From Mesostigma viride (Eukaryota; Streptophyta; Mesostigmatophyceae; Mesostigmatales; Mesostigmataceae): 64,000 bases of DNA. Under the pieces are notes generated by a model that was not told the origin of the DNA, ran no database searches, and saw only the letters and a program-made list of their open reading frames with translations. This document shows positions 9,863-21,100 of the stretch, one piece after another; position 1 is the stretch's first letter, and every line of letters starts with the position of its first letter. The position numbers were made by a program, and so were the translations under genes. The DNA lies in NCBI GenBank assembly GCA_009746045.1, contig RPFO01000253.1, forward strand, positions 2,372,888-2,436,887, read 5' to 3'.

Positions 9863-12628
9863 TTACGCCGTCGCCACCTCCTGGGAAGCCTCCGTCTCGG
9901 CTGCCACGCTGGCCCCCTCCTTGCCACCATCGGCGGCGCCCTGCTTGTCCTCCTCCTTGGCTGCATCCGCCCCCTTGTCCCCAACCCCTGTATCTGCGCC
10001 TCCATCACCACCCGACGTCCCTTTACTGTCATCATCGTGGCCGGAAGCACCTTGCGACTTGTCAGAGACGCCCCCGTCCGGCTTGTCCCCACTCAATGGT
10101 GATGACTCATGCAACGGGGCAGACCCGTCATCCCCAGATCCCTTCTCTTCGCCTGCCTTGTCCTCCGCCCCATGCTCCTTATCTGCATCTCCATCCGCCG
10201 GCTCCTTGCTAGCCGAGCCACCACCACCCTCCTTACTCTCCGCCCCCTCACCCCCCTCTGCGCCCTTCTCCTTGCCCCCCCCCTCTCCTTCATCGTCATC
10301 GTCGTCGTCGGCATCCCCCACGGTCCCATTCTTCCTCTTCTCCGCCAGCTTCAACGCGTGGAGCCGCTTCTTCTCCTCCTCCTCCGCCGCCATCTTGGCC
10401 GCCTCGGCCGCCGTCGCCATCTTGGCCTTTTGGATGTCCCCGATCCTCTGCTTCATCAGCCGGTGCGTGCGCGTGTCAAACACAAACGAACGGACGCCGT
10501 TCTTGATCATGTTCGCCCGCGAATCCACACTCCGAGCGACATAGTACTGGGCCGGAGCACTCCCGTTCACCGAACCGTTCCCATTGCTGGCCCCCGTCAC
10601 AGGCGCCACCCCTTGCGGCCCACTACCTTGCGGTTGGGACCCGCCGCTGCTACTGCTGGCGCCCGCCCCCGCAGCGCCCTTCCCGCCCAAGCCACCGGCC
10701 GCCGGCGCCTTGCCACCTGGCGCCCCACCCCTCAGATGCTGCCCCGAGGAGCCCATGACCCCCTTCTTGGCCTCCCCAGCCCCTGTTGCCACCTTACCGT
10801 CCGCATGCGCGTGTGTGGACGGGACAGGGGCAGGCGCCAGGCCACCCTTGCTCGCCCCGTGGTGCGGCCGACCGTCACCCAACGCGACCACATCCTCGTG
10901 CATGCCGCTGCCGCCACTGCCGGCCCCTCCACCGCTGCTCACTCCACCGCTGCTGCCCCCACTCGTGCTGCTGCCGCCGCCGCTGCTCGGTCGATGAGGG
11001 TGGTGAACGGTCCCGTGGTGCCCCCCGCTCTGCCCCACGTGCTGGATCATGGAGATCACCTTCTCGACGCCGTCCACCTTGTGGTGCAGCCGCTTGGCCT
11101 CCTCGGGGGATAGCGCGAGGCCGCCAGCATTATCGACGTGACCGTCGCCATCACTATCACCATCTGTCGCCACACCTCCCCGACTCGATGCAGCCGAGGA
11201 GGTCCGGTTGGAGGAACTTGGTGGCAAGGCTGATGACTTCCCGCCATGCAGCACTCCCCCCCCGTTGTGGCCCCCACCGACCCTCGGGTGATGCGCGTGC
11301 AGGCCTGTGGTGCCATGATGTCCCCCATGCGCCCCGCCGCCGCTACTGCTTGCATTCCTGGCGGCCCCGACACCATGCAAGCTCTTGGAAGGCAGCGCAG
11401 CCCCCTCACCCTCACGTGTGGCGTTGCTACCGTTAATGCGGATGCGATGGACGCCGCCCTTGGCCAAGGGAGTCGGCGCATGCGAGGGCCCGCGCTTGAT
11501 CCGCGGCAAGTCCGCCACGGGGCCCAAGAAGACGCCCTCGTCCTGCTGGCGCCCGCCACCGCTGCCACCACTGCTGGCGTTCCCACTGGGCGCATGGTGG
11601 TGACCGCCACCGCCCACCCGGCCTGCGCCATGGCCCGTCCGATTCCCCCCATGCGTTGACGCGAACGATGGCGCGTGCCCGAGATGGCTGCTAGCATTCC
11701 CGCCATGATGACCCCGATGCGACGCCAGGGATGCGTTTCGTTGCCCATGGCCATGCCCCACACCGCCATGGCCTACACCGCCATGGGCCGAGTGATGTGT
11801 GCCATTCCTGCCCTCGCCCGCATGGTCCCCACCAGCAGGAGCGTGGCCTGAACCCAGTGGGCCGTGGCCTTTGCTGGCGGTACGGTTCCCTCCCATATGC
11901 TGCCCGCTGGCACCCCCGTGTGCCCCCGACCCATGGCCACGGCCCCCGCCGTGGGTCCCGTTTGTGCGACTCGCGTGCCCTGACGATGTCGTGGATGGTG
12001 GCAAGGCATGACCCCCCGGGCCATGGTGAGCCCCGCCGGGTGCCGCTGCCCCTTTGCTCTTGTCCCCTCCCGAGGCTGCACTCGAGCTCGCGCTGGCCTC
12101 CCTGCTCTTGCTGGCGCCCGCGCTGGGCCGTGGCTCCCGACGGGGTGGGTCCGACGAGACCATCGTCCCGATCTTGCGCATGAGCGCAAAGTCCTTGAAG
12201 TCGCTGCGCGTGATGTGGCTGCTCGTGCGCGCGCTGATGAGGCCCCCGTTCTTGACCCCGCCCTCGCCGTCCGCCCCGTCCGTCGCGTCAAAGATGACCT
12301 TGACGAACTTGCTGGTCTTGTTGCTGCCATGCTTGCCTGACGAGGACAATGCTGGCGGATGCGGCAGCGCGCTCAGGGGCATGCCTTTGGTGGCCTCGGC
12401 GATGCGGCCGGCCAGCGCCGCGTGCCGCTCTTCCAGCTGCCGCAACCGCTCCTGCTTGCGCAGTAACTCAGCGGCCCTCGCGGCTGCCTGTTCGGGCGTC
12501 TCGGGGCCCGTGGTGGCATTGGTGGATGCCCCTCCCGCGCCCTTGTCGTCGGCGCCCGCGGCAGGTGCCGCGCCAAGCTTGTGGTTGCCCCAGCCGAGGG
12601 GGAGGATCTTCCCGCCCGTTGCCCACGG
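9863..12628 (-). CDS. GT8-like gene exon 9 (low-complexity C-terminal half)
   Basis: 922 codons including stop TAA (9863-9865), after acceptor CACCCCGCAG. It starts PWATGGKILPLGWGN, then a heptad-like ELLRKQERLRQLEERHA helix. Most is Gly/His/Ser/Asn/Ala repeats. Two ordered islands stand out: one around ISARTSSHITRSDFKDFALM near the start and one around RSVDSRANMIKNGVRSFVFD about two thirds in. It ends in acidic Glu/Asp/Lys-rich sequence. Confidence 0.75.
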   Translation of the reverse strand, partial: PWATGGKILPLGWGNHKLGAAPAAGADDKGAGGASTNATTGPETPEQAAARAAELLRKQERLRQLEERHAALAGRIAEATKGMPLSALPHPPALSSSGKHGSNKTSKFVKVIFDATDGADGEGGVKNGGLISARTSSHITRSDFKDFALMRKIGTMVSSDPPRREPRPSAGASKSREASASSSAASGGDKSKGAAAPGGAHHGPGGHALPPSTTSSGHASRTNGTHGGGRGHGSGAHGGASGQHMGGNRTASKGHGPLGSGHAPAGGDHAGEGRNGTHHSAHGGVGHGGVGHGHGQRNASLASHRGHHGGNASSHLGHAPSFASTHGGNRTGHGAGRVGGGGHHHAPSGNASSGGSGGGRQQDEGVFLGPVADLPRIKRGPSHAPTPLAKGGVHRIRINGSNATREGEGAALPSKSLHGVGAARNASSSGGGAHGGHHGTTGLHAHHPRVGGGHNGGGVLHGGKSSALPPSSSNRTSSAASSRGGVATDGDSDGDGHVDNAGGLALSPEEAKRLHHKVDGVEKVISMIQHVGQSGGHHGTVHHPHRPSSGGGSSTSGGSSGGVSSGGGAGSGGSGMHEDVVALGDGRPHHGASKGGLAPAPVPSTHAHADGKVATGAGEAKKGVMGSSGQHLRGGAPGGKAPAAGGLGGKGAAGAGASSSSGGSQPQGSGPQGVAPVTGASNGNGSVNGSAPAQYYVARSVDSRANMIKNGVRSFVFDTRTHRLMKQRIGDIQKAKMATAAEAAKMAAEEEEKKRLHALKLAEKRKNGTVGDADDDDDDEGEGGGKEKGAEGGEGAESKEGGGGSASKEPADGDADKEHGAEDKAGEEKGSGDDGSAPLHESSPLSGDKPDGGVSDKSQGASGHDDDSKGTSGGDGGADTGVGDKGADAAKEEDKQGAADGGKEGASVAAETEASQEVATA

Positions 12629-15600
12629 CTGCGGGGTGAGGCAAACAGAGGAGAGGGGCGCAGTTTGGGGGGGAAGCGACGATAGAGGGGGACAGTGGTG
12701 AGTAGGGGAGATAGCGATGAGTCCGGGAAAGGATGAGAAAGGGGGTCAGGAGAGGGGGGATGAGGAGGGAACGGTGAAGCAGGGGAGGGTTGGCAATAGA
12801 CGAGATGGGGAGGGGGGTAAGGGGGAGATGGGGTGAAGGGGAAGAGGGGGGGGAAGGGGGAGAGGGGGGGAAGGGGGAGAGGGGGTTAAGGGGGAGAGGG
12901 GGGTTAAGGGGGAGAGGGGGGACGAGGGAGAGGGGGGGGACGGGGGAGAGGGGGGGAAGGGGGAGAGGGGGTTAAGGGGGTGAGGGGGGGAAGGAGGTGA
13001 GGGGGGGAAGGGCAAGAGGGGCAGCCACGGCGCCCTTCTCCCAAACAGACGGCAAGACTACGGTAGATAGACGACAGCGGGTAGACGACGGAGGATAGAC
13101 AACAGTAGAACTAGAGGTAGAAACCAGATGATGATTGCTGGAACTGGCTACTGCAGACACCTGGGCTGCACGCAGTTCCTCATCTCATGCTCACAAGGCT
13201 TCATTATTCGACCCTTCAAATAATCCCCAGTAGGATCCCTGTGAGCGGGACTAGCGCACACCCATGCAGCACCCCATTCACGCACCAATGAAGTCGCGTG
13301 ACTGCGTCACAGGGTACCCATGAGACAAGCGCTGACCTTTGTACACGACTGGCAGGAGCGCCACCCACGCATCTCTCACTGCTGAGGGGAGGGGCGCGGG
13401 CCACCGAGAAGCACCTCTGCATCATCCATGCCATGCCCATACCTTCCACTTTTGAAGGAACCTAGCCCTCGCCACCCTAGCCAGCATGACAAGCAAACAT
13501 CCATAGGCGTCCGTACCTTCCACTTGGCGCCCTCGGCCCCCTTGTCAACCCCCTTGTCGGCCCCCTTGTCCCTCGCGAGGGACCCAGGCGCCTTGGCCAC
13601 CCACTCCCCTTCCTCCTCGAGCTCCCTCTGGTCCTCCTCCTCTTCCTCCTCCTCGTCCGCTGAACGCTGCGGCTTCCAGTCGCTCCACGACACCTCATTC
13701 AGCATCAGCCGCAGCGTGGCCTCGTACACATTCAGGTTGATGGGCTTGCCATGCATGCCCGCGGCGGCGTCTGCTTCTTCGGTCGCGGGGGTGGCTGCGT
13801 CACGGTAAGAGCGGGGGTTGGGCACGGGGAGCATGAGCACATTGAGGGCAGGGGGCGCATTTAAGGCACTAGATAATTGGGGGGATAGGGGTAACGAGGG
13901 CAACGGGCTAATGGGGGCAATGGGGGGCCATTGGGGGAATTAGGGGTGCACACCATGCCCACGGGGCAGCGCGGATGTCAGCGCCAAGAGTACGCATGGT
14001 GGGGCATGTATCATAAAGGTAAGAGGAAGCAGCAAAAGGCCCCCCCCCCCTCCCCCCTGCCAGATCCCAGTGGTCGCCCCGCCTGCCCGCTCGCACCCAC
14101 TGCCAACAGTACCTTTGATGGCAGGGGACCCTTCGGCCCTGCCTGCCTGCTTCGCCTCCGTTTTCTCCGTCAATGCACCCTCTGCCTCCTCTGGCTGTTT
14201 TGCCTCCCCCTCCTCCTTCCCCTCTTTCGCTCCCCCCTCCTTTTCCTGCGTCTCTGCCTGCTTGTCATGGGAGGAAGGCACCGCCGCAACGGTCCCTGCG
14301 CTGGCTGCTGCCATCTGCGCCGCGTGGAACTTCTCCATGGCTGCATGCCGCTCCTCCCGCGTGCTGTTCGGCCCCAGTCCCGCCAGTGCGGTCGCCATGG
14401 CTTGCAGTTGCGACGGTGCTGCACACGGGAGCGGGGGCAGAAGGGGTGGTAAGGGGCAGCAGGGGTGGTTAGGACGCAGCAAGGGTCGGGGCGAGGCAGC
14501 GGGGGTTAGTGAAGAGTGCGAGGGTTTCTGGGGGTTATAAAAAGTGGGAACGTTTGGAGATGGTGTATGGGGGTTTGTTGGAGGTAAAGAGGAAAGGGGG
14601 GGAGGGGGGAGGCACAGGGTGGCCTGGCCTGGCAGCCGAAGCGAGACAGAAGGATCCATGAGGTTGTGCCAGCGTTACGTCGATCAGAACAAGCGGCCTA
14701 GTCCAGAACAAGCGGTTATACCGGCACCCAGCCGACGACTGCAAGCTTTGGGCGCATTGAGGAATGCTGTATACTTGTGAGATGGCCACTGTGCAGACAT
14801 GTGTGCCTACATGTGTGCCTTTACATCTTGCTTCACCTCTCGACGCACCTCAATACAGTAGGCTCCTATATACAATCTTCCATCGTACCAAAATAATTTC
14901 ACTGTAATTGGGTTGATATTCCGCCGGGTTATCAGGTGCTGGCTTGTGGAGGTCCAGAGTGCAGCAGTGGTAAACCAGTCACCTTTGCACGGCTTCCGCC
15001 GTTGCGTGACCCAGTGACCCAGTGAGTAGTACTCCTACTCACATTTGCCCACGTGGGGCTAGCAGTTAGAATCGATCCACTGGTTCATATCGGGGAATTT
15101 CGAACGCACTTGCACCGCTCTCCGGTAGAAAGCTTTTTCGCACTTGGGCTATAGCTTGGGATGCCTTCGGATCGGGAGACCCCTATAGTTGCGAAATCAC
15201 GCAAGAAATCCTGTTTTTGAATCCAGTATAGTACCAAAAAAATTTCACAATATTCCATATCCTGCCTACTGCCTCCTGCCTCTCCTGCCTCCTGCCTCCT
15301 GCCTCCTGCCTCCTGCCTCCTGCATCCTATCATCCTGTCATCCTATCATCCTATCTCCTATCTCCTATCTCCTATCTCCTATCTCCTATCTCCTATCTCC
15401 TATCTCCTATCTCCTATCTCCTATCTCCTATCTCCTATCTCCTATCTCCTATCTCCTATCTCCTATCTCCTATCTCCTATCTCCTATCTCCTATCTCCTA
15501 TCTCCTATCTCCTATCTCCTATCTCCTATCTCCTATCTCCTATCTCCTATCTCCTATCTCCTATCTCCTATCTCCTATCTCCTATCTCCTATCTCCTATC

Positions 15601-18090
15601 TCCTATCTCCTATCTCCTATCTCCTATCTCCTATCTCCTATCTCCTATCTCCTATCTCCTATCTCCCATAAACTATATCCTATCTCCCATAAACTATATC
15701 CTACATCCTTAATCCTACTGTCATCCCTTGTCCTTGAGTTGACCCTAGAGCTGCAAGGAAAGGACCGCAGTTGCAAGCATCCATAACACACGCTCACAGG
15801 GAAGCATGAAACGCTACCCCCGCCTGCCCCCCCGCCCCCCGCCCCCCCGCCCCCCGCCCCCCGCCGCCCGCCCGCCCGCCCGCCCGCCCGCCCGCCCGCC
15901 CGCCCGCCCGCCCGCCTGCCCGCCCGCCGCCCGCCCGCCCGCCGCCCGCCCGCCCGCCCGCCGCCCGCCGCGCCGCCCGCCCGCCCGCCTGCCCGCCTGC
16001 CCGCCCGCCCGCCCGCCCGCCCGCCCGCCCAGCCGCGCACCCACGCACACGACCACAAACCAACGCAAAAGCACATACATCCTGCCATTTGTTTAAGATT
16101 TGTGTTTGAAATTGCCACGTCCCACTCAAGCGTTGCAGGTTAGCAGGAGCGCATATAAACTAGAAAAATTTCAGGCGCGCACAAGCATCCTCAGGGCGCA
16201 TGTAAGGAAACAAAAAGTAGAAAGAAAGAAAAAACGAAAGAAAGAAAAAATGAAAGAATGAATGAAGAAATATAGAAAGAAAGCCGCGAGCGGCAAGCCG
16301 ACACACAATGGATACACCCACCTTGTCCCGCCACCGTCTTATTTTCCTTGGCAGACGCCTCAACCTCCACCGGCGGCGGGGGGGAACCCACCCCCGCAGC
16401 ACCAGCGATGCCACCGGCCGCCCCAGCCCCTGCCCCCGCACCCCCCGGAGCTTCCTTCTCCGCCTTGAGCTTCTCGGTCATCATGACCCACCGCGCGCGG
16501 AATACGGCCTCGCCCAGGATGCCCCGCAGCCGGTCCACGTGCGCGCGCATGCTGGGCGACATGTTGGCCAGCGCACGCTCGTATTCGGCCTGCTCCGCGG
16601 GTTCGATAAATGGCGCCTCGCCCGCACCATTGGCCGCCGCCGTTTCATTGCCACCCATTATACTCGCGCCCTTCTCCGCCACCTTGGCATCCTTATCGGC
16701 ATCCTCATTGGCATCCTTCTCCCCCGCACTTTTCTCCACCCCAGCACCTGCGCCCGTGCCCTCGGCCCCGTCCTTGGCGGACAGGGGCACGGCGGAGCTG
16801 TCCTCGGCCGCATCCCCCTTGGCGACGTTTCCAGCATCGCCCTGGTCATGGGGATGGGCCCGGTCGGCACTTGGGGACTTGCGCTCCCTCTCCTTGTCCT
16901 TGTGCTCTTGCCCATGCCCATGCTCTGCATCCTTCTCGTGCGACTTGTCATGGTCATGCTCGTGGCCCTTCTCGTGCTCACGGCCCATATCCCGCTCTTG
17001 TGTTCTGTCGTGAGAAGAGCCATTCGCTGACTTGTTTTGCTCATGCGCCTTGTCATCACCGCGCGCCTTGTCATGCTCATGCTCGTGCGTCCTGTCATGT
17101 TCATGCGCTTTGTCACGCTCCCTCTCATCCCCCTTCTCCCGCTCCTCCTCGCTGGCCCCACCGGCCCCTGCTTCCTTGTTGCCCTCCAGCCCGCCCTTGC
17201 TTCCAGACGCCACGCTCCCACTGCTCCCACTTGCCGTGCTACTGCTGCTGCTGCCCCCACCCACGATGATGGCCAGGTTGAAAGGGAGAACATTCTGGGA
17301 GCGCCGCGCGGGAGCCTCCTCGCCCCTCGACGCGAAGAACAGCGACCACCACTCCTCGTACACACGCTCCGTCTCCGAACGAGCATGCGGCGACGGCCAC
17401 GCCGACACCGGCAGGGCTTGGAGGTCCGCCCACTTGACCGTCCAGGGACGCAGCAGGGGGTGCCGGTCGCCAGATCGGTGACCAAACACGGAGATCTCAG
17501 GGATGGACTCGTTGGAAGGGGAGGACGCACCGGCGGCCCTCGTGCCGTCGGGTAGCAGGAAGCGCTCGCTCAGGGGCGCCAGGATGGGGTCCAGGGTCCC
17601 CGCGGGAAACGTCCAACCGGCGCTTGTACCAGGGGGGTTGGAGCCCGTCGCATCCGCCTGCGGTGCGGGGGCGGCAGGTGGCAATTGACACCACCATGAG
17701 ATAATCAATTCATACCCAAAGATCAGAACCTTATTAGACCTGCACATGACTACTTCATGGCTACAAATCAATCTAGAAACGATGGGTCAGCAAGCGTAGC
17801 CAGGGAGCAACTAGCGTGGCAAGACATTGTCGGAATGGAGGCTCCCGTGCCAAGCCATGGCGCCACGTACCAGAGGCAAGGCCCCCTCCACAAACAGCAG
17901 CTTGGCAAAAGTTGAAGTCTCCACCAGAGGGGAAGGGTCCTTGCCACCGGCCGCCGTCATGAGCGCGTCCAGCTTGTCCAACAGTGACGTGCCAAGTGCC
18001 GCGTTGGGGCGCGCAGCAAACGTCACGGAGCTCAGCCAGCTGCTGCCAGCTGCAATGGTGGCATCCGCTTGTGGCCCATGGGCGGTGGAC

Positions 18091-18128
<38 letters not shown>

Positions 18129-21100
18129 GGCAGCTTCGGTGCGTGTGGGGAAGACATACGGCCGGGAGGCGTCCACGTCAGGGCAGAACAGGCGGGCGGG
18201 GTCGGCCAGCACATACGCATCCGCGTCCACGTACACCACCTGAAATAAAAGACAGTACAAGAATTGCAAGCGTTAATTGCTGAGAAGGATGTTTAGATTG
18301 CAAGCGTTAATTAGTGGGAGGGATGTTTAGTGAAGCGTGGTGAAGCCCCCAAAGGATGCCTGGGTAAGATAACTCCCAGAACAGGCGGCGGCAAGCAAGG
18401 GGCGAACGCGAGACGTATACAGGGGGCCCGTGCTGACGGCATTGAAGACTAGGCCCTGCAGGGCAGCAGCGAAACAGCCTAAAAGCCCGATTGTCTTCCC
18501 CACCTTGACATACTCAAGGCTGAAGGCAACAGGACTAGATTGCTCCATCAAGACAGCCACAAAAAGAAGTTTTCAAGAAACCTGGTCATTCCCCTACCTT
18601 GGTGTATTCCTCCTGCAGCAGCGCCGCAAGCTTCATGGCCCACCGCCCCGCCATGCCGTCTGCGTTCCGCTCCTGGGCCATCGCAAGGGAAAACAGCCTG
18701 GAACCCACGGCTGCGGCGGCCGGCGATGTCAACCCGTCCGAGAGCAGGGGCTTAACACGCACACACAATTGCGACAGCTGGCGGTCACGTTGCGCGGGAG
18801 GGGGGAGGGTGACCGGTGGCATTTCGTGTGTGATTGGGGAGGGGGTGGGTGGGGGGGGGCAGCATATTAGGAATGGCCACACAGTTGTCGGGTTATGGCA
18901 ATCAGAGTTGTCGCGTTAAGACCATAAGAGTTTCCAAAGAGGGGGACATTCCTCCTCTATGCATATGCATCATCCTTAACCCATGGGTTAACAACTCGGC
19001 AAATGCGGATAAGATAACAGCAGGCTTGAGCTACCATGGTCCGGGTTTTCCAAAGTTCAGGCCTGCGGTGGTTGTCTCATTGATGTAGTCATGGGGTTAG
19101 GGTCATAGAGTTTTTGCGGGGTCACTGTGATTGAGTTGTCGGGTCATGGGGTCATGTGCGCAAGCACGAGGCAAGGACACAAACCACGGGACGTTGCGGG
19201 ACGGGCCAGCATGCGATGGCATGGTCAGATGAGCATGGTCATGATTGCGTGGTGATGCTGGCACTACTTGAGAACCTAGAATGATCAGCGATTGCTATGC
19301 GCTGCGGCTTGGGTGCCTGGCAGTCACACCCACTAGCAGCACACCCACAAGATGTGAAAGAATGAACGTTCCAAGGCAGTGCCAATGGGACGACGCATGC
19401 CTGCGATCCTAACAACACAATACATCCTAATCATACAATAGATCCTAACAACACAATACATCCTAATTATAGAATAGATCCTAACAACACAATAGATCCT
19501 AATAATAACTCCCACGCGGTGCCCCCGGATCCAACTCAACCCTAACCAAACCACCAGCTTGTCAACGATGGCACTCCTTGACAAAGCCATCACTTGACCT
19601 GGCAAACCATGCCATTGCCATCCACCCCATCCCCTCACCCACAACATGATCGGGGAAAGGGGCTGCCTTGCAAAGGGGTAGCAACCGCGTGCCCTGCCCC
19701 TCTTTGGATGGCCCATCCAGGCCTCTTCAGTTACAACTTGCATCCCGTACGGTTCTGCCCCGGTCCACTCTTGCCCTCCTCATGACTTGCTCGCGAAGCG
19801 ACACCACTGCACGCTTGACACATTGCACCTCCCGACGTGCCATGATGTACGCAAAGCGCAGACCCATCATCTCCACCACAACTCGCCTAAGCACAGACAC
19901 CCTGTGCCCTCTGGAGTCCGACTGCTCTTTCAGTGGTTGCCTTGCAAGGTTACATGCCAGGGCATCGAGGTGACTAGAAGAATGCATGCCAAGGGAAAAA
20001 AAAGCGAACCCTTCACACAACAAATGCTAGCAGTAGCATTATGTCGCGTATGATATACCATACATGGATGTAGTAACTGCTACTCCCAACAGCCGCCACT
20101 GATGATTCTACCCGCCGTACCACTCGTCGCGTGGCCGCCGAAACCCAAGGCATCGTGACCACCACGATGTCGCGGTTGTGGCGCGAGTGGACGCGCAGCG
20201 AGTGCACCAGCACCAGCACGCCGGGCAGCATGCGGTCATCTGAGAGCACGGTCACCCACGCCTGCTTGCAGCCGGTCGGCCCGCCTGTGCCCGCCGCGTG
20301 CCCGCCTGGAAACGGGGAACCAGGCATGGGGACACGGCGCGGGGACACGGCATGGCAACACGGCATGGGACGCTAGTTAGGCGATACGGGCTAGTGCCAG
20401 ATAGGAGAGACCAGAAGGGATTACCAGCGCAGATAACACACTCCAAGGCGCCCATATCACGACGACAGAGGGCGGGGAATGAAGGTACACAATCCTAATG
20501 GCAGGGAAACAGGAGGGGATAAGGTATCAGAACATTCCTACCATATTTCCATACCTTGTGGTATGCTACCGATGCTGGGGTAAGGGTGACCTTGGGGCAT
20601 ACACACTCAAGCGATGTAACAAACGGGTGACGCTTGAGCGCATTACTTTATATCACATGAACTATATCAGATACTTACAATTAGTTGGGGCACACATAGC
20701 ACAGCCTCATGGTAGAGCGTGGATTTGTCCCACCGCTCAGTCTACTGCATCCCAATACTTATACTAGCCACAAACGACCAGTTACGTACGTCAGCAGGAC
20801 CATGCAGGCAGACGTACATGAGATCCTTGGTACACATAAATTACATCAAGTCTAACTAGCTAAAAATATCGAGTTCCATAACTTCAAACCCCTGATGTCA
20901 TCACACTTGAAACATATGCACTACATCATGTCTCACAAGCCATAAACATACATAGGCTGGTGAGGCTTGGTGTACAAAACACAAATACATGTATCATGCA
21001 CCAAGCGTCGCCACACTCGTTCAGGTGGTCCTCATCCAACAGCACAGCCTCACCATATCACATGATATAAAGTAGTATAAGACGAAGCCTCACCAGCCTT

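Noticed and set aside
9204-10544. 446-residue plus-strand ORF
   Set aside because: Ser/Pro/Leu-rich shadow of the GC-rich minus-strand exon 9 plus flank; no motif.
15189-16118. ORFs of LLSPISY and Ala-Gly-Arg repeats
   Set aside because: Translations of intron simple repeats.
18270-18330. Duplicated TTGCAAGCGTTAATT segment as a regulatory element
   Set aside because: A short tandem duplication in an intron with no further support.
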